64,000 nt of DNA from Apoderus coryli (Eukaryota; Arthropoda; Insecta; Coleoptera; Attelabidae): the NCBI GenBank assembly GCA_911728435.2, contig OU452198.1:21176001-21240000 (forward strand), written 5' to 3'. Below the pieces are notes generated by a model. It did not search any database. It saw only the letters and a program-made list of their open reading frames with translations, and was not told where the DNA came from. Position numbers and translations under genes: made by a program. This document shows positions 24,041 through 34,400 of the stretch, piece by piece (positions within the stretch are counted from its first letter, which is position 1; the number at the start of each line of letters is the position of its first letter).

Positions 24041-24295
24041 TGTTTTTAATTAATATAACTTCTATTATATAATATTGTAAATAAATATTTACAACGAAAA
24101 ATTATAATAAACTTATCTTTTTGACAAAATTCATAATGACATTATATTTTTAAAAATTCTTATTATTTTCTTTTTATACAATTTATGTTGCTATGGCAAT
24201 CTAGGTAATGGTATTATTTTTAACAAATTGAAGCACATAATTAAATTAATAATAAAATTAATAAATTCCTATTAAATTATAAAGTGTCTTTAACA
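24041..24295 (-). repeat. BEL 3' LTR
   Basis: 255 bp, TGTT...AACA. Next to it (24,296-24,312), in element orientation, is GCCGGGGAGCA, the candidate polypurine tract. Confidence 0.9.
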
Positions 24296-24323
24296 TGCTC
24301 CCCGGCTTGAAGTGTCTGCACCT

Positions 24324-25832
24324 TCAAACCACACTACTATTCGCTTTGTTCACTGCTTCTTCTGGAAGAGGGCAAATTTTCGCAGTTCGAATTGTTGCAA
24401 CTCTGGAGCGATTGTCACGACCAGGATGTACGCCAATAATTCTACCAAGCGCCCATTGCATTGGAGGTACATTATCTTCTTTGATAACTACCATCATATT
24501 TTCTTTCAATATTTGTATATTGGAAACCTTCCATTTTACACGATGCTGAAGCTCAGATATGTATTCTTTAGACCATCGTTGCCAGAAATGTTGCTTCATT
24601 TTTTGTATTTGTTCAAAAATATCTAGCTTATTTTCTGTTAGATCAGTAAGTTCTGGTTCTGGTATGTTGGTTAAAGGACAACCAATCAAAAAATGTCCAG
24701 GCGTGAGGGGTATAAAGTCATCAGCAGACGATGAAAGGGGAGTCAAAGGGCGAGAGTTTAATATTGACTCAATTTGTGCAAAAAGTGTATATAATTGTTC
24801 AAAAGTTAACGGTTTATTACCTGACACTCTAACAAGATGGTGTTTGACACTTTTTACACCAGCTTCCCACAGACCACCAAAATGTGGGGAGCTTACAGGA
24901 ATAAAGCTCCAATCAATATTTTGATTAACAAAATCATAATTAAAATTATCCTTATTTTGCGTAACAAAATCATACATTTCTTTTAATGCAGAATTTGCTG
25001 ATACAAAATTTGATGCATTATCAGAATAAATTTTAATGGGTGTTCCCCTACGTGCAACAAATCTCCTTACACTCATTAAAAATGAATCTTTTGTCAAATT
25101 AGCTACTAACTCCAAATGAATCGCTTTCGTTACAAAACATAAAAATAAACACAAATATGCTCTTGAATTTCGACTACCTCGACCATGTCTGTCTTTGATT
25201 ATAAAAGGACCTGCGTAATCAACTCCTACAACTTCAAATGGTCGTCTGCAGTGTAACCTAAGCGTTGGTAAATTACCCATAATAGGAGTTATGGTTTTAG
25301 CTGTATAACGGAAACATCGAATACATTGTCGAACAATATTTCTGGCTAATGACCTGCCATGAGTGGGCCAATATCTTTCACGAAATGAATATAATAATTG
25401 TTGTGGTCCACAATGACATAATTTTATATGTTCGTATTTTAATAATAATTTTGTTAACTCGTGATTACCACTTAATAAAATTGGATATTTTTTATCAAAA
25501 TTAAAATCAGAGTTACTTAATCTACCACCTACCCGAACTAGACCATCATTATCCATGAATGGGTTTAAGTTTAAAATGTTGCTCTTTGTAGAAAGTTCTC
25601 TTTTATCTTTCAAACATTTTACTTCTGTATAAAAACTTTCAAGTTGTGATAACTTTATTAAAATATTTGTAGCATGTTTTATTTCTATAATACTGTATGA
25701 TCCATATTGGCGATTATCTTTTTTGAGACAATTATGTAAAAAACGGAACATAGCACAAATAACATGTATTAATTTTAAAATATGCGAATATTTTTTTAAA
25801 TATAGAGAAATCTGTGGTATGTGCAAAAGCAA
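24324..25832 (-). pseudogene. BEL/Pao pol: integrase and C-terminal domain
   Basis: Domains in order: the end of the pol linker, an H2C2-type zinc-binding region (HIKLCHCGPQQLLY ... RQCIRCFR, about residues 130-175), the rve integrase core with its three acidic motifs (VGVDYAGPF, IYSDNASNF, GGLWEAGVKSVK), then the DUF5641-type C-terminus (FWQRWSKEYI and GRIIGVHPGRDNRSRVATI). Integrase inserts the cDNA. The domain set itself is complete. It is out of frame with the upstream RNase H because of a run of seven A (minus strand) at about 25,793-25,799. Confidence 0.9.
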
Positions 25833-26730
25833 ATGTATCTTTAGTTTTTAATTCAATTAAGTCTTTATCAGATATACGTCCAAATGTTTTATTTGGCCAT
25901 TCATGTGTATCTTTGGAAAGCCATACAGGGCCATTCCACCATAGATCTGACTTTATAATTTCGCAGGGTTTCATACCACGCGATAATAAATCAGCAGGAT
26001 TCTCTTGAGAAGGAACATGTCGCCAAGAATCAATATCAGATAACTGTTGAATTTGTGACACCCTGTTACTAACGAAGGTCTTTAGATGAACTGGTTCTAG
26101 TTTTAACCAACTGAGAACTATTGAAGAAGCTGTCCAGAATACTTTCTTATCAATATTGATCTTTAATGCATTTGTTACCATATTTGATAATTTAGCTAAC
26201 ATAAGCGCTCCACATAATTCCAAACGAGGTAACGTGACAGATTTAATTGGACTTACTCTGCTTTTAGCGCATAACAAATTCACAAAAATCGTACCATTTT
26301 TATTTATGGAACGTAAATAAATACAAGCACCATATGCATGTTGTGATGCATCTGAAAAACCTTGCATTTCAACGAAAACTCTATTACAACAGAGAACATG
26401 CCGTGGAATTTTTAATTTATTTAATAAATGAAGTTCATTCCTAAAATTTGTCCACAATGTATGAAGATGCAAAGGTAAACTTTCATCCCAAGACAAATTT
26501 TCAAGCCATAATTTCTGAAGTAGAATTTTTGCAATAACAATGCAAGGGTTAACCAAGCCTAAAGGATCAAAGATCTGTGAAATCGTGGATAAAATTGATC
26601 GTTTCGAAATGTTAGTTTTCAACTTTAAGTCAATCGAATACATTAAACAATCAGTGGGAGGGCTCCAAGTGAGACCCAAAGTTTTGGTATGTTCTTCATG
26701 TCCAAAATTAATTACTTTGGAAGGGGATTA
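25732..26730 (-). pseudogene. BEL/Pao pol: RNase H and connection region
   Basis: Begins after a frameshift near 26,715-26,725, where the RT frame meets a stop and the sense continues in another frame as INFGHEEHTKTLGLTWSPPT. Then the Peptidase A17-type/connection segment (QIFDPLGLVNPCIV), RNase H first strand GFSDASQHAYGACIYLR, AKSRVSPIKSVTLPRLELCG and the ENPADLLSRGM motif. It is cut off by the poly-A frameshift at about 25,796. RNase H would remove the RNA strand during reverse transcription. Confidence 0.85.
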
Positions 26731-27475
26731 CTCTCAGGAACATGTTTTGTAATTTCAGGGTTATTAGAATAGAATTTCCTCAGTTCAAAACAGCCTTGTT
26801 TTAAGATATTGCAAAGACCATGACAAATGTCAATACCAGCTTCCACAGTTTCAGCGCCAGTAAGCAAATCATCGACATAAAAATCTGATTTAATTATTTC
26901 AGATAAACTAGGAAATTTCTCTTGATTTTCTAAAGCTAACTGGTATAGACAGCGAATAGCAAGAAATGGAGCCGATGCTGTCCCGTAAGTAACCGTTTGC
27001 AATTCATAAATTGACATTGGTTCATTAGAATCAACTCTCCAGAAGATTCTTTGTAAAGAATGTTGCTTAGGATCAATTAAAATCTGACGGTACATTTTTG
27101 CTATGTCAGCAGAAATGACAAACGAATGCTGACGAAAGCGCAATAATATAGAAAACAGAGTTTGTTGTATAGTAGGTCCAACCATTTGTAAATCGTTTAA
27201 CGAAATACCAGAAGTAGTTACCGCGGAACCATCAAACACTACCCTAAGTTTTGTAGTTAGACTCTCCTCACGAAATACTCCATGATGCGGAAAATAATAT
27301 TCAAAATCTGATTTATTATTAATATCAACCTTTTTCATATGCCCTAATGAAATGTATTCAGCCATGAAATAATTGTATAAAGTTTTAAAATTACTATTCT
27401 TTTGTAGTCTATTCTTTTCTAATGACAAGAATCTTGTTTTTGCCTGTCCAAATGAATCTCCTAACTTACTCGGAG
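26712..27475 (-). pseudogene. BEL/Pao pol: reverse transcriptase
   Basis: Carries RFLSLEKN (the pre-RT segment), YFPHHGVFRE, LRVVFDGSAVT, SLNDLQMVGP, the ADIAKMYRQI motif with the first catalytic Asp, FWRVD and the catalytic YVDDLLTGA. Fusion to gag-protease is broken at about 27,465, where the gag frame ends IPLRVS and the sense continues out of frame as PSKLGDSFGQAKT. This suggests a small deletion. Confidence 0.9.
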
Positions 27476-29494
27476 AGGTATAGATACGATGAATCGGCCA
27501 TCTGAGGAACGTTTTGTCGTTTCAATAAAATGTTTTTCACATTGCATTTCTTCAGAAGAACGTGGTTGACTTGTTGGAAATTCTTCCAAAGTCCAAAATT
27601 TTGATAATTGAGCTTGGATTTCATGTTCAATATTTTGTGAGAAATTGCACATCGAAACGGTTGGATATTTGACATATAATGGACTAGAAATGATCCATCC
27701 GAATCTAGTTTTTTGCAAAATTGGTTTATTTTTACCTAACGATATTTGACCATTACAAATGAAATTCCAAAATACGTCACAACCAAGTAACATGTCAATA
27801 CGTTTTGGAATCGAAAAGTTAGGATCAGCTAATTTTAAATTAGGAGGTATTTGTAGTTTGGAGATATCCAATTTTATATTAGGTAAACTTCCCGTGATTT
27901 CAGGTAAAACCAAACAATCCACATTTGTACTATATGAATAGTATTGAGATTCAATCTTCAAATTACACTTGCGTTCAACAAGAGAAGACATTTGATTTAA
28001 TCCTTTAACTGATAAATTAATTTTATCAGTATGTAAATTCAACTTTTTGCATAAATCAACAGTTATGAAACTTGACTGCGAACCGCAATCTAATAATGCG
28101 TTTGCTACATGTTTAATTCCAAATTTATCATAAACATCAACAACAACTGTTGACAGTAAGACATTGTTAATTAGTCCAAAGGCCGATACAGATGAATTAT
28201 TTGTATGCAAGCCATCAATGCTGGAAGTACTAGCATTTTCTGAGGTACTTACCTGTGCTTCAACAGATGTTGTAGCAGAATTATTAAAATCAAAATGCAA
28301 TAATGTATTGTGTTTTTTGTTACATTTATTGCAAGAACCTTTTTTGCAAACTTTACTTGCATGACCTGGTCGAAAGCAATTAATACATAACTTCAAATTT
28401 TTTATTTTTAAAAAACGATCATTTGGTGTTAAATTTAAAAATATAGAACAGTTTTGAAGTTTATGATTATTATTACAAATATCACATTTACTAGGTATAT
28501 TATTTGTATTTTCAACCGATAAAAATCCTTTAGTTGAGTTATTTTTGTTTTTAGTATTATTATGATATTTATTCTCTATCTGTTTAGCTTGAGAATTGAC
28601 TTCAATGCGTTTTAAAAATTCAATTCTATTATAAAGAAAAGATTCAAATTCCGTAAATGTTAAAGGTGAAGATTTAGATGTTTTGAATTTCTCTAATTCA
28701 TAAAACGTATTTTTGTCTAATTTTTCTGAAGCTAAACAAATAATTAGAGTATCCCAATATTCAACTGGCTGACCAAGTTGACGTAATGCACGCAAATGCT
28801 TTAATATTAAATCTATAAATCTTCTAATGTTTTGTGAAGTGGCCTTAATAACAGGTTCCACATTAAGTAAAGCTTTAGCGTGATTATCCACTAGTGAACG
28901 AGAATTATTGAATGTTTTAACAACAGTTTCCCAAGCACTCTCATAATCACTTTCTGAAAATTCAAAAGTTTCTAATATTTGAGCAGCTGCGCCTTTTAGC
29001 GACTCTCTCAAATAATGAAACTTCTGAATTTTATTAATTGATTTATTGTTATGAATAACGGACAAAAATGTGTCCCGAAATTTCAACAAATTCAAATCAT
29101 CACCTTCAAATATTGGCAATGGCATTTCAGGCAATTTAATACATTGTGACGCACAAGATGAAATATTATTATTATTATTTTCAATTACCTTATCGATATC
29201 ACTATGCTTTTTAATTATTGACTTCGCCCGTGATAATGCATCAAAATATGTATTTTCAAAAGCTTCTCGCTCTACATAAGCATCATTTAAATCATCATCC
29301 TCATATGATGATTCAATGAGGGTCTGTATTTCATCAAACTTACAGTAAGTATCCTGTATTTGATTTATTCTTTCATTTAACTCTAATAATTTTAAATCTG
29401 TCAAATCTGACACATTGTCAAATTTAGATAAATATTTAATAAAAAATGTTAATTTAGTTTTAATAGTACCACGTTTTTTAATTAAATCAGACAT
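27461..29494 (-). pseudogene. BEL/Pao gag and aspartic protease
   Basis: A frame is open from 29,542, but MSDLIKKRGTIKTKL at 29,494 is the family-like start. Domains: coiled N-terminus; DUF1759 capsid-like region (LPIFEGDDLNLLKFRDTFLS, YLRESLKGAA, about residues 140-290); zinc knuckles (CDICNNNHKLQNC, CINCFRPGHASKVC, CNKCNKKH, about 350-405); then a retropepsin (DUF1758) with ALLDCGSQSSFI, whose DCGS replaces DTGS as is usual in the family. It ends prematurely at the gag-pol junction. Gag forms the particle and binds RNA; the protease processes it. Confidence 0.9.
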
Positions 29495-29727
29495 TTTGAT
29501 TGTGGTAATATTATATGACGAAAGGAATATACACAAGCACAAATAAAGACAATATTAATAATCAATAAATGTATTATTATTGATTATATTCACTCACAGT
29601 TTAAGATCCCTTACACCATCAGCAAATGAATCATCCCTGTGTACCAATACAACACTACTCTGGATCCTCGCACCAATATTTTTGTAAAGTGGCAACAAAA
29701 GGTTCCAAATTCGTACTTTTGTGTATA

Positions 29728-29745
29728 ATCCGGCTCAAAGGACCA
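29728..29745 (-). promoter_or_regulatory. BEL primer-binding site
   Basis: TGGTCCTTTGAGCCGGAT on the minus strand directly follows the 5' LTR end (AACA). It starts TGG, the complement of a tRNA CCA end. I did not identify the tRNA. Confidence 0.75.
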
Positions 29746-30000
29746 TGTTTTTAATTAATTTAACTTCTATTATGTAATATTGTAAATAAATATTTACAAC
29801 GAAACATTATAATAAACTTATCTTTTTGACAAAATTCATAATGACATTATATTTTTAAAAATTCTTATTATTTTCTTTTTATACAACTTATGTTGCTATG
29901 GCAATCTAGGTAATGGTATTATTTTTAACAAATTGAAGCACATAATTAAATTAATAATAAAATTAATAAATTCCTATTAAATTATAAAGTGTCTTTAACA
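29746..30000 (-). repeat. BEL 5' LTR
   Basis: 255 bp, same boundaries as the left LTR. Followed on the right by the CTTGT target duplication. Confidence 0.9.
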
Positions 30001-30005
30001 CTTGT

Positions 30006-30929
30006 AATGAATTATAGTTTTGTACATAAATAAAACACATTAATTTTTTTTTTCATATTTATTTGATGTTAATTAATGAATAATAGTTTTGTACATAAAT
30101 AAAACATTAATTTGTGTTTGTGTAATTTTTATTTTATTTTAAATAGGAAAAATAATAAAACACAGGTACGGACTTTAGGGACAGTAAATTTTTCTCTTTT
30201 TTTTATTAGTAGGCTAGCATTTAACATTTTGCGTTAAAAGTATTATTTAATTTCAAAATGAAAATTTATATTCCATAATACATGGCAACTACGTGGTTTC
30301 TGTCAATTTTAGAAGATAAAATGTAACGTTGTCAGATGGTAATAATAAGACATCAATATATAAATCTGAAAAAATATATTTGTATTAATAATGCCACATC
30401 TATAGTCATTATTTGACTAAGACAATGCTATAGTTGATAAAATATTGCTGATATATCATATTTCTATTAAATTGTTATGGAAAAAGTGATAAAATTACTG
30501 TCCCTAAAGTCGTTCGTAACCTTTAAACAAATTTATAATTATTTTTTATTCATTGAGTCTAATATCTTATTAAGTAAATTATATTTTAAAATCTGTAAAA
30601 AAAAAGTATTGTTTAGTAGGTACAGTATTAATTGTATGTTCTTTATAGCCTAATTAAAAGTGATAGTAGTGTATGGTCAGATATTAGTTTTAACCTAATA
30701 TTTTGCTAGTAAAATAATAATTTTTAAATGAATTAATTAAATAAAAAAAAAGAAACTACGAAGTCATCTTAACAAAGTTTTTTTATTAATATTCTATAAT
30801 ATTATTAGCACGTTAGAAATATGTTTCAAAATATAAATTTGCATCATCAGTTAAATTAACTAAAAGGGAACAATGGTATGCAACAAACAGTTTTAGTGTT
30901 CAATTTTGTTTTGTTAAAAAATGTATGTG
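30006..30929. other. AT-rich spacer inside the giant element
   Basis: No gene seen. GTACGGACTTTAGGGACAGT (30,165-30,184) and ATTACTGTCCCTAAAGTCGT (30,495-30,514) form an inverted repeat about 310 bp apart, so a small fold-back element may lie here. A minus-strand AATAAA at about 30,782 could be a poly-A signal for the gene at 30,930. Confidence 0.5.
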
Positions 30930-33412
30930 TTAAATTAGTAATATATAGAAAAGAAAAATAGGAAGAAATATTATAAATTGTTCATGTCTAAAAAATGACC
31001 ATTTATTTTGATTGATGATAAGGGGTTTATAGTTCCGAAACATATTTTTGATGTGTTGGTAATGTGATACCAATAAATGAATTTTGTGCAGATGACGTTG
31101 TAGTTTGTGGTAACGTAGTGCATTCCATTGTGAAAATGGACTATTTTTCAATATTAATAAGGTAATATTACTCTGATGACATTTGTATTTCTTTTGATTG
31201 TAATTTTAATATTTTGTTGTATAATAAATGTTTTTTCAACATAAATAATTTTGCAGATAATTTTTGTGTTTTTGTAGTTGATATATTAGATATTATGTAA
31301 ATTTTCTAGGTATTAGAAATATTAAAAATATTTACCGTTTCCTCATCCGCCCTTCTCGGCGCATTCTGAAAAACAAAATAATATAAATAAATTTATTTAT
31401 GTATGCTATGCGAGTTGTTATATTGACATAATATAATATAAATAAATTTATTTATGTATGTTATGCGAGTTGTTATATTGACATAATATATAAATAAATT
31501 TTAGTTTTTGTACATTATTAATACAATGATGGGCTACTTAAAAAGAAGTAATTAAAAAAAAATTGTTAATTTATAATTTTAAAATATTTAAATTAATATC
31601 ATTTGATGTAAGTGGAAAGGGAGAGATAGTGGTGGATGGTTGCTAAGTAATTGAAAACTAATTAAAATTTATTAATATTAAAAGTTAATATAAACTTACT
31701 TCTCTATAGTGTTGATGTTGATTGTACTGGAAATAAAAAGTATACATTAGGATATGTTGGAACTAAATGTAATGACATAATATAGGCAATGATATAGGTA
31801 AAATATAAGTATTTTTTATTCACTTACAGGATTATGTCGGCGCCGGCGACGGTGGTTCTGCCGATTGTTCCTGGTGTTGTTCTAAAATGTACAATTTATT
31901 AAGTAACTTGAAAGGTAGAATTAGCTTTAAAATAGGTTTAAAGCAAATTTTGATTGTGTAGGTTTTTACATAGGTACTGACGAGTTTAATTTCTTTGTGT
32001 GTGTTTCAGTGTAATTATATTGAATTATAATAGGACATTGTTAATTTAAAGAAATTATTATATTATCGGGGAGATCAATAATTAATGTTTATTGCTGTCA
32101 CAAAAATATTTATATCTAATTGTACTGACGGATAGATTTTTGTTGTGATTGAAAATATAATATTAAAAAATAATATAAAGCAATTCACATTTCTTAGTTA
32201 TATATTATCAAGAATGGGCTGAAATGGAGTTGATTTAATTATTAGTAACAAAAGTAATACATATTTAGTAATTACAGTATATTAAATAGAAAGTAACTCA
32301 CATTTTCTTGTCGTTCCGTGGTGGTAGGCTGAAATGAAGTTGATTTAATTATTAGTAACAAAAGTAATACATATTTAGTAATTACAGTATATATTAAATA
32401 TAAAGTAACTCACATTATTTTCGCGTTCTTTGGGAACAGGGGGAATAGGCTGAAATGGAGTTGATTTAATTATTAGTAACAAAAGTAATACATATTTAGT
32501 AATTACAGTATATATTAAATATAAAGTAACTCACATTATTTACGCGTTCTTTGGGAACAGGAGGAATAGGCTGAAATGGAGTTGATTTAATTATTAGTAA
32601 CAAAAGTAATACATATTTAGTAATTACAGTATATATATTAAATATAAAGTAACTCACATTATTTACGCGTTCTTTGGGAACAGGGACAGGCTGAAATGGA
32701 GTTGATTTAATTATTAGTAATACCAATTTAGTAATTGCAGTATATGTGGTGGAAGTTAGCATCAAATACAGATTCAAGATTCACTTTTTTACAGTCAATC
32801 AGATAAGTAAGGAATATGTTAAAATAAATTTATTAAATATTAATATCTCACACATAAGTTCAGACTAAGTTTTTATTTTTCAAATATTAAGTTTGTTTTT
32901 AATCAAAATTTGTCAAAATCTAGCAAAATTGGACAAATAGAGAAACATTGCATTCATTTTACCGCAAAAGGATAATTATATTATTTATTATTTTTATACT
33001 AACAAATAATTTCTACCAAACCAACCTTTGTCCCAGTTTTATATTTTAAGAGTAAATTTATATTCAAAGAGCAAATATGTGGTTAAAATTAATTTCCAAA
33101 TTTTCTCTTGCGGCGGTCTGTAAGTGATAGTGAGTATATACTTTACATTGTCTAAGTTTGGTTTGATAAAAATAATTTTTTTAAATAAAGAAGTTTTATG
33201 AAAAGTATAATATAAAGCACAAAGTAATTCACAGTTAAATGAAAACCCTATAAAAATGTAAGTTGTTTTAGAGATATTTATCGTTATTAATATGTTACTT
33301 GTATGGTACATTTGAATACTTTGGTGGCGTCTATTTTTTTTGTGAAAATGAAATGTTAAAATATTATGATACATTTAGTTAAAATACTCACTTTTGCTGA
33401 TTCTTCTTCCAT
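30930..33412 (-). CDS. Unrecognised microexon gene carried by the giant element
   Basis: Predicted from splice sites on the minus strand. Exons in order: 33,392-33,412 (ATG, MEEESAK), 32,658-32,690, 32,535-32,570, 32,414-32,449, 32,302-32,328, 31,828-31,881, 31,700-31,726, 31,336-31,365, and terminal 30,930-31,172 ending TAA. The first eight are 21-54 nt. All have lengths divisible by three, with AG acceptors and GTGAGT/GTAAGT/GTAAAT donors, giving about 168 residues. The product is acidic at the start, then has repeats of PIPPVPKERVNN, a basic stretch NNTRNNRQNHRRRRRHNP, and a His/Lys-rich tail. I recognise no domain. A possible extra exon at 32,189-32,218 has an in-frame stop and a weak donor. 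Upstream donors near 33,490-33,570 may be 5' UTR exons. The weakest call is the terminal exon, whose acceptor has a poor pyrimidine tract. Confidence 0.45.
31384..31500. repeat. Two direct copies of a ~55-bp unit
   Basis: AATAAATTTATTTATGTATG.TATGCGAGTTGTTATATTGACATAATAT occurs twice in a row in an intron of the microexon gene. Confidence 0.85.
32189..32720 (-). repeat. Tandem exon-intron modules (~120 bp, about 5 copies)
   Basis: Each unit holds, on the minus strand, an intron end CTCCATTTCAG, a Pro-rich microexon (27-36 nt) and a donor AAT|GTGAGTTAC, followed by an intron with TAAATATGTATTACTTTTGT. Acceptors are at about 32,691, 32,571, 32,450, 32,329 and 32,219. The three middle exons encode nearly the same peptide. 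The last copy (32,189-32,218) is degenerate. Confidence 0.8.
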
Positions 33413-33744
33413 TCTTAAATCAATTAATCTAATATATTGTTATTAATCTAAAAGAATAACTAATGTAAAAATTTTTATTCTAGTTAATAATTGTAAATGT
33501 ACTTACATGCTTTTTTGTACGTAGGTATATTTATAATATTTTTAATGCGTATAATTGAAATACTTACCTTGGTTACTTACCAAAAACAAAAAAGCATCAA
33601 TCTATTGTTAGAATTTACATAGGTATCTTGAATATTTATTGAAAGAGCGAGTTATTGTGATTGGTTATTGCAATATACTTACAAAAAATCGTATTGGTTA
33701 ATTACCTCACTAAAATTTTGTAGTATTATAATAATTTATCTATT

Positions 33745-34400
33745 CGGGTTATTTTATTTTTTTTAAATGAGTATGTAAGAAGTTTCAACAGTAGTTTTGT
33801 TTGTGTATATTATTAAACATAATATCTCCAATGTGAATGATTATTAAGGTTATGCTTATTTGTTTTTTTACTAATTAGATTCTTCTTCTTTTTTTCAAGT
33901 TAGGTTGCCTCTTGCGATTTAATAGCAAACAGCCAGTGTTTTATCAATTAGATTAGGGTGACATTCAATATTATTATTTGTCACTGATATAATTTGCATT
34001 TTTCTATTAAATGGAATGTAAAGCTATCAAATTCATCATTGGATATAATATACTTATTCTACTCAGTTAATTCTTGATTAATATTTTAAAAGTATTATCT
34101 TTTTATAAAGGCAATGACAGAAGTGTATATAACGGAAGTTATGCAATATCTTTAAACAGTGTATTAATGGTTGTCTATATATGTAATTTATTGGGACCGA
34201 ATATTTTATGTAGCACCTAAAATTAAAGACAATTTCTTTTTGGCTCCCTAAATTATTTTAGAGATCTCTTAACTTAGCGTAGAAATTCGGGCATCGGGCA
34301 CCTAAACCTTACGTAGTGAGTTGACGCAAGCGCGGTATTAACATAGAGAAAATGAACAATTTTGTTAGGTTATTTCGGGTATTTAAATTAAAATAAAGTA
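33745..34400 (-). promoter_or_regulatory. Upstream region shared with the RepHel gene
   Basis: Collinear similarity to 49,790-49,995 (ATGAGTATG..A, TTAATTCTTGATTAAT against TCTCGATTAATTCGTT, ATCTTT.TATAAA, GACAGAAGTG.ATATAA) and to 50,930-51,120 (GTAGAAATTCGGG, GACGCAAGCGCGGT.TTAACAT). It lies about 330 bp and more upstream of the microexon ATG. On the minus strand TATAAAAAG occurs near 34,100. A shared promoter is inferred. Confidence 0.45.

Larger units (their letters stand above)
24036..30005 (-). mobile_element. BEL/Pao LTR retrotransposon inserted in the giant element
   Basis: LTRs at 24,041-24,295 and 29,746-30,000 are both 255 bp, begin TGTT and end AACA, and differ at about four positions by eye. 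They are flanked by a perfect 5-bp target duplication CTTGT (24,036-24,040 and 30,001-30,005). Inside, in minus orientation: primer-binding site, gag-protease and pol with RT, RNase H and integrase. There is no env. The near-identical LTRs mean a recent insertion, but the coding frame is interrupted about three times. Confidence 0.95.

Noticed and set aside
31500..31680. Additional microexon between 31,384 and 31,700
   Set aside because: Donor-like GTAAGTGG near 31,610 is on the plus strand; no matching minus-strand acceptor/donor pair.
33039..33374. 111-codon minus frame containing RPPQEK as a coding exon
   Set aside because: There is an acceptor-like TTACAG near 33,122, but no donor follows within the frame before its stop; possibly a decayed module.
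30930..33412. Aphid bicycle gene
   Set aside because: Microexon architecture is similar, but I see no paired CxxxC-type motifs or signal peptide. The resemblance is structural only.
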